NCBI RefSeq assembly: GCF_014839805.1
Contig: NC_051120.1
Location: 12,028,001 to 12,092,000 of the forward strand
Length of the DNA: 64,000 bases
Reading direction: 5' to 3'
Origin: Manduca sexta
Lineage: Eukaryota; Arthropoda; Insecta; Lepidoptera; Sphingidae
The translations under genes and the position numbers were made by a program. The notes under the pieces are model-generated. The model saw nothing but the letters and a program-made list of their open reading frames with translations, did not search any database and was not told where the DNA came from. This document shows positions 22,358 through 33,465 of the stretch, in pieces; the first letter of the stretch is position 1, and the number at the start of each line of letters is the position of its first letter.

Positions 22358-24692
22358 CTTCATTGATTACAAAATAATCGGTTTTGACACCAACTAAAAT
22401 TTAAAGCAATGTTTTAGAATAAACTTTGTCTAAATCCTTCAATTTTTCACACAACTCAATTCACATCGCACGTATCCGATGAATTCGCCGATGATAGGTT
22501 TTCAAAGCCCAATAAAAAATGTATGACTGGCAGCCCTACACTGCATTGCAAAATTATTTATAGCCACTGCACGAACGAATTTTATATTTGAATTTATCGA
22601 TGGAACGACCGGTCCGAAGTAAAAGGTTGTAACTACAGTCCGATATTTGTGAGATATGACCTTTAATGTATTCGAAATTATGTTCCGAGTGACCAATGCA
22701 TGCAACGGGGCCATTTATTTGTGGTGGCAAATATACCATTTATAGTCAATGTGTCATTTATTTGTAATGGCGGTTGGATGAGTGATTTGTATGATAATTT
22801 GGTGAATTTATAGTAACGACTGATATTATGAGTGAAGGATTGGCTAAGTTTTGCTTATGGATTATTAATTGACGTACGTTTGGTAACTGAGGTATAGTTC
22901 AAGTAGTTTCAAATTAGAAGAAAAGTCATTGAAATGAACGATTCATTCGAATGACTTGAATTTACTGATTTGTGCTACAAAGGTCCTCAAGTTCAAGTTC
23001 CTATCACGTTAATAATTTATTTGTCTCTTTCTGATCAAGTGTAAGTCGACGATAGTTATCTTCAAGGCATTAGGCATTATGAGATACTGCGACGATCAAG
23101 GATCAATCAAGATGAACAAGTTGCGTTAACATACTATATATAGAAAACGCAAAAGAACCAATTAGTCAGAACATTCCTGATAAAATAATACTGTAACCAT
23201 TTAAAGATGCCTTCCATTTATCAATCAATATTAGTCAGTCGTAGTCTAGACCAAAATGTTTTTAGTTAGAAAGGCGTATTTACCAAACAATACAATGTTG
23301 ATTAATGGCCTCCTTTCTCCCAGTAGACAAAGGCTCGACTTATTGACGAGTTTAAAGATAATATGTTAACTAAGTCTTATTTAAAGCCTTTACTTATGTC
23401 ATATCATCCTTGTCTTAAAAACATATCTTATACAGCTGATGCCAGATCTCCTTGTTAAATTACATAATTTCATACAAAAAAAATTGCCTTTTTTAAGTGT
23501 ATATACATTATTACTTAATAAATAGATTATTATTAAAAAAAATCCAAGCATTTTTATACATTTACGCGTAATAGGAAAAAATATAGAAGTGAGACGACAT
23601 TTTCCAGAGTATATATACAACAGAACAGATATTTTATTATTACAATTTTGTGACCTAGTGATAAAAGCACCAACATTAATCCCTTAACAATGTACATTGC
23701 CCTCCTAGAATCATCCACAGAATTAGTTTCAATACTATCGCACTGCCAAAACATTGTTAAAGTGCTTAACCAACGTTTCATCTATTTGAAACTAAATTAA
23801 TGGGCTTTACCGACGCAATCGCAATTAATACAATTACAATGCTATTTACACCTGCTGTCGTTGTGTTACTTGTATAATTAATGTGTAATTTAATGGGATT
23901 AGTTTAGTTAACTAACCTTTTGATATAATTTATTTGATAAAAGACGCCTTTATTTCCAAAGGGTTAAGGGCGTTAGCTCTACGCGAGTTACTTGAGAAAT
24001 TCAGACCAAGAAAGCGACGCAAAACATACTAATAGATTTCAACAAAAAAAAACTCAATAAGTCGACCCTCAAAATTCAATAAATATTACCGTGAAAATTC
24101 AATCCATTAGGTTTTCTTAGGCAAAAACTACGGCAAAATATCAACAAAGGCGCGACCGTGCGCCCTCACGTATATGTCGCAAACGCCGTGAGTTATTCAA
24201 TATTCATGCACCACTTTTAGGTCCGACAGTGTATTTTCACGTAAGTAAAATACATCATTAGTCAAGTATATAGATAGATTCCCGTACGGGATACGAAATT
24301 TGAGACACAATAGCCAAAACAGCATCAAAAAATGTTATATTATCTATATATTTTTTATATTTCCCTTTAAGAGCGTTTACGTGCCGCGCGTGAAGTCAAC
24401 TATAGGTAATTCTTCGCAAAATTCACTCACACAGAGCCGTTGCGTAGCTGTGTGCGTAGAGTTAGCGCGTCGGCTATCTTTATAGTCAGACCAACCAATT
24501 TTGATCTTTTCGCTTTAATTATCTAATTGGAATGTAACTTATGATTTATGAATTTATGATAAATGAAGAATTCTATTATTAAATATATAAGAATTCATCA
24601 TGAAATAGTTTATATGTATCATTTTGTAATTATAAAAAAATACATTTTTAACAAATTTTAACGGCAATTTTACAAATTGTTATTTTCACTTT

Positions 24693-24730
24693 TAAATGCA
24701 AATGCTTAAAAATTTAAGCATTTGCATTTA
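24693..24730. repeat. Perfect 18-bp near-palindrome
   Basis: TAAATGCAAATGCTTAAA (24693-24710) is the exact reverse complement of 24713-24730, with a 2-base centre. It lies inside the candidate TIR element. The half-site ATGCAAAT is also an octamer (POU factor) motif, present once on each strand. Confidence 0.85.
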
Positions 24731-25139
24731 GAAAGAACCATTAGTAAAGTGGAGCTCATCATGAAGCCGAAAGATAGGCACCAGAACTCCGTAATCAGAC
24801 AATAAATCAGGAAAATTACTGTGCTACGATGTTTATAATGAACCACATAATTACTCCATAGATCTTCAGTTTTTAATATTTAGCGTATTGAAAGTTTAAA
24901 TTAAGTCATTAGAAATTACATATTGGAATTTATATTTTGAGTCAGAAGGTGTATGTAATGAGATGTCATTTTTAGGTGTATAACTAAAAAGTGAGAAATA
25001 AAAGACTTCTTTTTTCGGTAGTTTCTAAGATTCAAAGAGGAGAAAGATATAGGATTCCGTCTCTCGTCACTTGAATTTTCTTAACAGTGCGCATCAGTGA
25101 ACACAAAACCTTGTTATTTGAAAGTAAGCGTACCTATGC

Positions 25140-25640
25140 ATTATGCAAAAAAATCAGCCAAGTGCGAGTGGGACTCGCGCACTGGGTATTTGGCGAGTTG
25201 TAAACGTTTTGACAACGGGACAGCAAAGTGATTCTATAAGGCTAAGAACTCACGAAGCGTTTTTACTCGCGCCCGCCGTGGTTGAGAAACGGCTGTTTTA
25301 TTTCCAAACTCATGACGACCGGAAATCTGTGCGATTTGTAACCACCGCGGTTCCGATTATGTCCTGCAAACTTGGCGAGCGATTATCGCAAGGCGGGCGG
25401 TTACAAGATGGACAGTTAACGGTCAGTTGAGTTCCAAAACACCATGGACACATACCAGAAACGATCACGATGGAGGAAAATGGCGTCAGATTTCTGTAAC
25501 CACCCCTCCCCTACCGACTACTGCAGTCGCCCACCTACTAACCACAGAGCGCGCTGGTGCTACCGTGGCCCGCACGATTCTAATAGTTGGCCGCCAATAC
25601 AGCGGGTACCGCATACAACCGCGCACGCCGCGGGCGTAAA
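25140..25640. other. CpG-rich block inside the TIR element
   Basis: Three overlapping plus-strand open frames cover this block, as expected from high GC rather than from a gene. The start AGCCAAGTGCGAGTGGGACTCGCGCAC resembles a recurrent lepidopteran repeat beginning 'GCCAAGTGCGAGTCGGACTCGCGCAC'. No protein family is recognisable in any frame. Confidence 0.5.
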
Positions 25641-25661
25641 GAGAGTTTTGAAATGTGCGTT

Positions 25662-26363
25662 TAGCCCATTGAAATGTTACAATTTAAGGACCGAATATTG
25701 CATTTCTTGGAGGACGCACTTTTATTTTTGGGCCATGTGTGGGGGGTCAATAGAAGCTTAACCTCAAGTTTGTGGGGTCGCCACCCTTGTCCTCCGGCCG
25801 CCATCTTGGAAAAAGGGGTGAAAACACTTTTTTCGCGATATCTCGGAAACTACACGTCTTACAAAAATTTTGTAAAGCCATAATTTGTAGCAAATTGTTT
25901 TGCCTGCAAATATGTTTTTTTTCTCCTTTATCCCCAAATGGTAACTCATACCTTTTCTACCTGCATAACATTCGATAAGTTAAATTTGGTAAGTTCTATG
26001 GCAAAGAAAAGAGTTAGGAATAAATAAGTAAAGTTGTACGAATTTAACAAAAAAATTGTAATAATATATTTACAATAAAAAAAAAACAAAAATAAGTTAA
26101 ACATTTTGTTTCGACCGGATTCTCATGAGCATTGTCGAACCCGGTAAACTTTGGAGCGCTCTAACAGCGTTTTAAATGAATGAAATAAAAAAAAATTATA
26201 GGGAACAATTTTCCTCCAAAGATCATTTACAAGTTAGTTTGAGGTAATTTTTTTGTAAAATGTAAAAAAGTTATAGAGCAAAAAGAAACCCCCCACACAT
26301 GTTCTAAAAATAAAATTGGGTCCTCTAAAAAATACAAAGCTCATGTAACATTTCAATGGGCTA
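25662..26363. repeat. Inverted-repeat segment with ~90-bp arms (foldback/MITE-like)
   Basis: TAGCCCATTGAAATGTTACA at 25662-25681 is repeated exactly in reverse complement at 26344-26363. The similarity continues inward for about 90 bases, with matched GGAGGAC / AGAGGAC, TTTTATTTTTGG / TTTTATTTTTAG and CATGTGTGGGGGG blocks on both arms. The ends read TA-GCCCATTG...CAATGGGC-TA, compatible with a TA target site. It could be a nested MITE or a subterminal inverted repeat of the larger element. Confidence 0.7.
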
Positions 26364-26419
26364 ATTGTTTTTAGCTTAAGGTTCCATTTTTTTCCTTCGA
26401 GTAACTATGCTCAAGTGTT

Positions 26420-26805
26420 TAATGAGTAAAAAAAGCAACAACCATAACTACAGACGCATGTTATAACATTAGTACATCAATCTTTTAGCTTTTGCTTTAG
26501 CCGAAGTTTCAGCGTTGTTACGTTTCCTTTTCTTGCCTAGAAATAGCTTTACTTCCCATTGTGTCTGAAACATAATAATATAATAATAATTTATAGTAAC
26601 TACTAAAATTATTGTCAATCATTAAAGAAAAAAAATTTTACTTACTAAAGTACTAAGATGTGGCAATCACTGTATACACGTGACTATTTTTTCTACGCAC
26701 AGCAAAGTCCAACTCGAGTCTCGCCGGAGCGACGAGCGATACGTCCTCTCTCTAGAAAGCCTCAAGGCGGACTAATTTGAAACGATTTGCGCGTTGCGTT
26801 TTATA
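26420..26805 (-). pseudogene. Small minus-strand transcription unit: TATA box, 81-bp intron, start codon, ATTAAA
   Basis: On the minus strand, TATAAAA at 26805-26799 is followed by an ATG-free, GC-rich leader. Next come a donor A|GTAAGTA (26645-26639), an 81-bp intron (26565-26645) and an acceptor TATTATGTTTCAG. Five bases later the first ATG of the spliced product lies in good context (ACACAATGGG, 26559) and opens MGSKAISRQEKET before a stop at 26518. A second frame through the same exon gives a lysine-rich stretch ending at 26473. An ATTAAA poly(A)-type signal lies near 26420. The layout fits the 5' end of a transposase gene with a leader intron, truncated and decayed. This is inference; the 13 residues are too few to name a family. 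Confidence 0.4.
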
Positions 26806-27389
26806 GTGGTATTTAAAATATTTATAGAAAAATAACAGAACTAATTTTGTAGATTTTTTAAAATTGTATGTTTTTAAGGAGATGTTCTTCTATTATAGTA
26901 ATCCAATATTATATTCAATTAAGTAAGATATAGTGATAAAAAAATCATTTAAATGACCAACATTTCTGAAATTTTCGAATTCTTTGAATTTTTATTTCTT
27001 ATGAATTAAACATAAAAAGATATTTTTTTCTCTACTAACTTTTTTCTTCAGGATCTTTTTAGTTAGATAAAAATAACATATTGTTGTGTTCCTTAGTGGT
27101 TAAAGATATTTTGAGCTTCGAAATAGACGTTCGAAGCGCAAATTTGAAAACCTCTGTTCAGTAAACATTAAACAATTTACAAATACTTAATAAATCTAAA
27201 AATTTTCTCTACTAACTTTTTAGACAACAAAATTTTCTATAATAATTACTAATTCATATGTTTTTAAAATAATGTTTTGATGGATATTATCTCCTTCGAA
27301 AAGTGCTGTTTTTGAGACATACGGCGCGCGGATGCGTAAACGCTCTTAAAGAGCGGCTTGAATCAGTAAATAATGATGAGCATTAGATA

Positions 27390-27597
27390 TACAACCCGCC
27401 ACAAAAGTAACTGAACAAATTCAAAAATTCAAATCGCCTTTACACTTTTGTGTCCTTCAACAATCGTGTTTTATTCACTAAAATAAACTTCAAAGGGTTT
27501 ACTTTATTTCAAAGAAAAAATAATACTACGGTTGAACACAAAGTGTAAAAGCGCTTTGAAGTTTTGGATTTGATCAGCTATATTTGGCTGACTGTAC
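27390..27597. mobile_element. mariner-type MITE, copy 1
   Basis: The terminal inverted repeats start TACAACCCGCCACAAAAGTA on the left, and the right end reads TTTGGCTGACTGTA. Inner arms match too: AAATTCAAAAATTCAAATCGCCTTTACACTTTTGTGT against the reverse of 27530-27580. The outer TA suits a mariner target site. It has no coding capacity. Confidence 0.7.
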
Positions 27598-27954
27598 ATA
27601 ATAATAAAAATAAATATAACAAATAACATTAATTATGTTGTTTTTTATATTTTAGTTCATATTTTATTCATGGTTTTATATTTACCAGTCACAACTCCAT
27701 TGTTTTCGCGCTGTGAGGAAGGCTAATATTGGCAGAGTGGATGCAACAATGTATTTTTAGATACAAAACTCAAGTCCTCAGCTCATATATTTTTTTAATC
27801 TAGACTGCACAGCTCCCTAAGGAGGGCCGACCTATTTCTCCAGGCGATGCGCAACAAAGCAATAACAACGGATCACAGAGCATTCTTGTTGGTTATAATA
27901 AATTTAGAATTAACATTTTTAATATAATTCATTTTTATGTAGGTTAATTATAGG

Positions 27955-28120
27955 ACTGCCTCGGTGGCGTAGTTATATTACAAGCAAGTTGCAACACTCT
28001 GAGCTTCAAGGTTCAAAACCCAGATTGGACTGTAATGTTTATTTCTGCTGTATCAGTCCAGAGTCTGGAATCTGTGTCCGTTATGGCGATAGAATCGCCT
28101 GCTATAAATGAATGAATGAA
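27955..28120 (+). repeat. SINE family G, copy 3
   Basis: The tRNA-like head CTGCCTCGGTGGCGTAGTTA carries an A box. The B-box region is GGTTCAAAACCC, and the body has GTATCAGTCCAGAGTCTGGAA and GTTATGGCGATAGAATCGCC. Confidence 0.82.
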
Positions 28121-28164
28121 ATGAAAACAAATGAATGCTCATTCTATGTATCACTAGTTCGATA

Positions 28165-28205
28165 TACCACGTGCTAGTACGTAGCCACTAGACCAATGAG
28201 GTCAC
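28165..28205 (-). repeat. tRNA-like A-box fragment
   Basis: The minus strand reads TGACCTCATTGGTCTAGTGGCTACG, a good A box resembling another lepidopteran SINE head. The expected B box downstream is not recognisable. Confidence 0.3.
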
Positions 28206-28593
28206 AATAAACGGGCTAGTGGTGGGATAAAAACTCGATCGAATATCGCGAATGTGGATTAATCGAATAGTGCGCGAAAAATATGCAGCCTCGAACTTAT
28301 GTTAGTTCGATCGTGCATGTTTTTAGGTCCTGTTCAAATCGTAAATAATGAAAGGAAAAACTAAATAACGATTACCAACTTTAACACTACAAAGTGCCTT
28401 CAGTGAACTTGACGCGTTAGGACCTATCCTCTATATAATTTGGACTTTGTAGTACGTACTATAGAGTTCTAATTTGATATCATTTCTAACAACACGATAC
28501 TACTTGACGATGGCCAGAATTCAATCAGACGTGGTAAATTAATTTACAAGTACAACAATTTATTAATAAATATATTCATATTTTATTTTACGA

Positions 28594-28902
28594 ATAAAAG
28601 GCGCGATAGCCTAGTGAGGTGTGGAACGGACTGCCAAGACGAATGTCCGCAGGTTCAAATCCCAAGGGCACACACCTCTGACTTTTCTAAAAAAATCATG
28701 TGTGTATTCTTTGTGAATTTATCGTTCACTTTAATGGTGAAGGAAAACATCGTGAGGAAACTTGCACATCTGTGAAGTCTACCAATACGCACTAGGCTAG
28801 CGTGGTGGACTAAGGCCTAATCCCTCGTAGTAGTAGAGGAGGCCCGTGCTCAGCATTGGGCAAGTATATAATACAGGACTGATATTATTATATATTATTA
28901 TT
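28594..28902 (+). repeat. SINE family A, full-length copy 4
   Basis: The head GGCGCGATAGCCTAGTGAGG and B box GGTTCAAATCCC are both well preserved, and the tail ends in GGACTGATATTATTA. It is flanked by ATTTTACGA at 28585-28593 and 28903-28911, a 9-bp target-site duplication. It is the best plus-strand copy for defining the family. Confidence 0.88.
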
Positions 28903-29794
28903 ATTTTACGATTGCGAAAGCGAATGTTATATATGCGAATATTGTGAATACGATTAAGTTACATCACTAATACTGGCATTTTTTACAGCACAACACACCT
29001 GTTACGTTCCTAACGACTTTACTCAGTGGAACGGTTTACGAGGACAACAAAAACTTTACGACCAAACAGTATTTTAGATTTTATTATACGAATATTTGCA
29101 CGCACTTTTGTATTGCCTATATTTTGTATATATTTTTGTGTTACTAAAATGAAGACTTATTCGTGCTGTGGGTAAGAAGCTAGTAAATAAAATTAGATGT
29201 ACTATTATGCGGTATACTAAAAACGGTATACGGTATATTTATCATATAATATATAATTTCAGAAGGTATACGTGAACTCAAATAACACATTTATTTCCCG
29301 TACTGCCACATTAAATACGACACGAACGGCAGTGTTGTTTAATTGTGGTGATTATGATTGGTCGAGAGAACAACGAGTGAGTCACATGTTAGTCTCGAGA
29401 GACTGGTCGAGACCAATAACAATGAAACGATACAAACTCTCGTGTCTTTTGTTACATTCTAAGAGGCCTGAGTGGTTATTTTGTATTTTTACTACATGCG
29501 CGATCTCTTCGAATTTCGAGCAGTGACTCGATTATTAATTCCTATGAATTAGGATCTATATTTAATGAGGGTTTTGGAGTTTGAGGTAGCATACCTTTTG
29601 AACTCTAACTTAATTTGAATAAAAAGATATCTTAATAACGAATAATTTCCGGGATTTAACATTATAAACACTGTTTTAATCAGAGTTGTCAAAATTCAGA
29701 AACTATTGATCAAAACCTCAACAAATTAACCCTTAAACAGTAGTAAACTAAAACATAATCTTAAAGCATAAAACTGTCTTAAAGAAACCTAACA

Positions 29795-29935
29795 GAACCG
29801 TGCCAATGTCCGCGACCCCGATCCGTCGCCGCGACGTCGACGCCACGTCGTCGGAACGTCTTTGCAATTATTTTATCGCAAATTGGATGCCATGGACGCG
29901 GCCCCGTTCCGTTATTGATTTCTCCTTTATCGGTG
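29795..29935. other. CpG-rich island
   Basis: This 140-bp block has many CpG dinucleotides (for example GATCCGTCGCCGCGACGTCGACGCC) in AT-rich surroundings. It is open on both strands in short frames but has no convincing splice-bounded exon. It could be a regulatory element or an unrecognised exon. Confidence 0.35.
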
Positions 29936-30117
29936 AGATTAAAAAGGAATATATCACGTTGGGGAATGGAAGAGGAATGAGTCATAGTGCCAGAACATTT
30001 GGTTGTATTCTATATTTCTTTTACCTTTGTTTTGAGTACTCAACAGAATGAGGGAACACAAACTAATTAATGATCTGATGGTAATTAGCATCAGAGATAT
30101 TGTTGTTAAACCTTAAG

Positions 30118-30330
30118 GAAACACACCAAACACAGAGGTGTAACCAGGGCACCCACTTTTCCCCGTGTTCCATCTCATAATGTGAAATGGCGAGCTTATT
30201 GCCATATCGGGCACAAACTCCAGACTCCGGGCTGATACCGAGCAACCAATTTAACTTTGTCCGACCCGGGATTCGAACCCAAGACCTCAGAGCCGTGTCG
30301 TACGTTCACGCAATACAACTCCCGGCAAGT
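30118..30330 (-). repeat. SINE family G, copy 4
   Basis: On the minus strand the head is GAGTTGTATTGCGTGAACGT and the B box GGGTTCGAATCCCGGGTCGG. The body contains GGTATCAGCCCGGAGTCTGG, GCCCGATATGGCAATAAGCTC and GGGGAAAAGTGGGTGCCC. It is the best-preserved B box of the family here. Confidence 0.85.
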
Positions 30331-30991
30331 GTTTTACGAAAACGATTAGTAATATTTTCAGAACTCTTAAATCACACCGCACGAAACGCAGCGACGAAGC
30401 ATACATGTCGGTTTGCTATACGATGGTTGTCTCTCAGTTTATTATCGACTCTGTGGCATTAAATGATATTACGTCTTATATCACTCAACACTCAATAAAA
30501 TTTAAGTCTATAATATTAGGGACCTAAATATAGTTCAGCAGACAAATGCATTTCAGGACTTGGAATTGAGATCGAGTGCTGTCATTGATAGTGCAGGTCA
30601 ATGCAATTTACACAATGGGCGTGGCACGTCACCTCTTGGACTTATTTGTATAGTATAAAAATACGTACGTATCCACGTGCGTACATTAAACCATATTGTA
30701 CACAGTATGTGGCTCGGGTGTTCGCGCGAGTTAGAATCCAATTTGCAGTGTCGAGGCAGGCTCTGCGCGCGACATCTCTCCCTGAGTGACAGGCGCGCAG
30801 AAACTTGCGATCATAATAGATTCGTGACTTCACTTGGGTTAAGCAGTTAAAGTTACTTGGATGTGGTAATATTCTTATCAAATCTTTAAGTCAAAACATT
30901 CTGACGATTATCACCGAACAAATTATTTAAAAATATCATTACTTTTAGATTAAAGACCGGACCTCGAGTTTCACCAATTGAAAAGTATATT

Positions 30992-31245
30992 AACTAGTTT
31001 TGCTTACGGCTCCGTCTATTCTTCGTCTCTCCGTCTACTCCATCTAGTCTTCCGTTATTTCGAGATATAAAGCCCGTTATAAATTTTATATTATAAAATA
31101 AATATATGGGATATAAAGTATGCCTATAGCTGTATGGAATAGTATAGCTTCCTATTAATAAAAAGAAATCAAAATTGGTTTAGTAGGTCCTGAGATTAGC
31201 GTGTTTCAAAGAAACAAACTCTTCAGCTTTATATATTAGTATAGA
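30992..31245 (+). repeat. Dispersed repeat family D, variant copy
   Basis: AACTAGTTTTGCTTACGGCTCC opens the copy, and AATTGGTTTAGTAGGTCCTGAGATTAG marks a subfamily shared with the copy at 54890. The end is CTCTTCAGCTTTATATATTAG. Confidence 0.7.
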
Positions 31246-32337
31246 TGAGCAAAAGGAAGTTGCTAATGCTAAGTAATGTAAGCAAAAAATACCAATCTTC
31301 GCTAGGACACTGATAAATCTGCTATTTACCGAGGGAAACGTTTTTGTTGCCAGTATTTACAGCGATTCGATTATAATGCTTGGTCCACATTAACACATTT
31401 TTATAGCATATAGGCTTGCGTTTGACCACTATCTCTCCTGAGGGTAAGTGATGATGGGGTTAAAAGTGTAGTACGCTCGCCTAGAAGATACCAAACTTGT
31501 GATTTGGATATGCCCATTTTAGCCCCCGTGTATCCCGATTAAGAAAATCGGAGGAACTCTTTGTTGTTTCGCACAACTCACAATCAAGGCTTGCGGTTTG
31601 TTTACCTGTGATGGAAAAAAAAACCCGTAGAAATCTTAACACAAAAATTCTATTCTTAGCACAGTTCAATTTGTTGGTCAGGTATTTTTTTTTTTTGTTT
31701 TTCATTTTGGTTTAAAGTTTGTCTTAGGAACCAAATAGATAAATTAATTATATATTTTCAAGCCACTGAAACACCTAATTATAGTTATATAAGAAATGTG
31801 CCACTATTTTGGGAATTCTTACGTTCTACAACGGCTTGAGTTCAAAATCACGAGAAATTAGCACGCGAAGGACTATTTACGATGCAATTACTTATAGTAA
31901 ACGTCTAAACTCTAGAGTGTACAATATTCTGTAAGTGAAAAATATTAATTGGCCCTTTGTCGCTATTATAATTGCGTAAATCTGTATTAGCTGTAAGTTT
32001 TCCACAATCAATAAAATAAAATAAAAATAGTCCATAGTCTGCCTACGCCTATGGAATAGAGGCATGGTATTGTTTTTTTTATTTTTATTGACGAGACGAG
32101 TATGCCCCTCGTCTTATGGTGAACAATAGGACTGGCCACAAACAGCGGCAATCATACAGAACTTTAAATTACAAAACTCCGTGGCCCTCTACAGCGCTCG
32201 TCATCCTGAGACACAAAATGCTGTGATAATAAAATGCTTATCTTTCAAACCGGAACAACTGCATACACATTGCTGCTTGGCGACAAAACTAAACATGGCG
32301 GTGGTAATTGATACCTACTCAGACGGATACATACATA

Positions 32338-32392
32338 CTGTGTGTGTGCGTGTGCGTGATCGTGTGCGTATGCGTGTGTATGTGTGTGTAGG
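32338..32392 (+). repeat. GT-rich degenerate microsatellite
   Basis: The tract is TGTGTGTGCGTGTGCGTGATCGTGTGCGTATGCG and continues. The short open frame across it is low-complexity. Confidence 0.85.
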
Positions 32393-32554
32393 TAATTACA
32401 GTGTCACAGAATAGAATAATTATCAAACAAAGGATATATCTTGCTTCTTTAAGGGTAGAGGGAACTTATGCATGCAGGTATAGCGCGGCACCGCAATATA
32501 CCAGACTGCATTTATTGCGAGCCAAACCGATTCGTCTAAAGCTTACTTTAACAT

Positions 32555-32625
32555 TTAGACACAAATTCCAGAATCCGAGATAATACTGAGCAGAAAACGC
32601 CAACCATAGAACAGACATAGATGAA
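32555..32625 (-). repeat. SINE family G, fragment
   Basis: On the minus strand it reads GTTCTATGGTTGGCGTTTTC, TGCTCAGTATTATCTCGGATTC and TGGAATTTGTGT, which is the middle of family G. Confidence 0.5.
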
Positions 32626-33061
32626 AATGAAGAACCAGGTAAATAAAGTACCGGAGAAATCCTCCAAACGAGCCATAAACTTCATCACGCGGCACTACGC
32701 GGAAAGTTAATTGCACCATAAATAACAGAAGAAAAATGCGACTTTCTTTATGGGTACTTACAGATACTTGGATTAGGAAAAGCGTGAAGGCGTTAACAGT
32801 AACTGTGGACTAGTGATCGTCAAATGGGTGGAATTCGACCGTCGACTTAGAAAGAATATATTTATTTGTAACAAACAAAATTTAAAAATATTTACAAAAA
32901 CTAAAAAAACACTTACATCAATTTGCTTGTCAGAAAAGCGACTCCAACTCAGCATAGCTGATATAAAAACAAGCACTGATTGACGCGGGGCCGTTTTGTG
33001 ATGCCACGAGCGCTTTAATACATTTTTAAATTTTATTTCTCTACACTCTATATGAACTTTA

Positions 33062-33202
33062 TACAATAATATCAGCCCTGTATTATATACTGTCCCACTG
33101 TTAGGCACGGGCCTCCTCTGCTACTGAGAGAGATTAGGCCTTAGTCCACCACGCTGTCCTATTGCGGATTGGCAGACTTCACATACCCTTAAAATTCTAT
33201 AA
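33062..33202 (-). repeat. SINE family A, 5'-truncated copy with 13-bp target duplication
   Basis: Only the tail-proximal ~140 bases of the family are present. They are flanked by a perfect 13-bp direct repeat, TATATGAACTTTA, at 33049-33061 and 33203-33215. This shows the copy was inserted already truncated, as in target-primed reverse transcription. Confidence 0.88.
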
Positions 33203-33302
33203 TATATGAACTTTAATCATCCCCAATCTCACTGCGCCATGTGCGCAATGTCCTTACAAAGGGGTATTCCACATATCTATATATACGTACTATACAACGT
33301 TA

Positions 33303-33365
33303 ACCCTCTAAGGAGTGAAGATTCGTGCTCTGCAGTGGGACGATATAGTATTATTATAATATTAT
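33303..33365 (+). repeat. SINE family A, 3' fragment
   Basis: CCCTCTAAGGAGTGAAGATTCGTGCTCTGCAGTGGGACGATATAGTATTATTATA matches the extreme 3' end of family A on the plus strand. Confidence 0.55.
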
Positions 33366-33465
33366 TAAACATCTCAGTTTGGATAAATACCACCACAGTT
33401 TATATTTTAAGAATAAACACCGCATTGTTATTATAAATATTTATTAAATCTGGAAACTCTTTATG

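Larger units (their letters stand above)
24371..27345. mobile_element. Candidate 3-kb TIR element flanked by TTAA
   Basis: The left end GAGCGTTTACG (24371-24381), followed by TGCCGCGCG, is mirrored on the right by CGTAAACGCTC (27335-27345), preceded by CGCGCGGATG. Both ends abut TTAA (24367-24370 and 27346-27349), the target of piggyBac-type transposons. However, the termini do not start with the usual CC-rich motif. Inside are a CpG-rich block (25140-25640), an inverted-repeat segment (25662-26363) and a promoter/intron/start-codon remnant on the minus strand. There is no long open frame, so it would be non-autonomous or decayed. The boundaries are inferred from the inverted repeat and TTAA alone. 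Confidence 0.45.

Noticed and set aside
25143..25761. Overlapping plus-strand open frames as a protein gene
   Set aside because: Three overlapping frames in a CpG-rich block, none with recognisable motifs; best explained by base composition.
30255..30300. tRNA gene suggested by GGGTTCGAATCCCGGG
   Set aside because: The A and B boxes belong to SINE family G; no cloverleaf with acceptor and anticodon stems can be closed here or at the other SINE heads.
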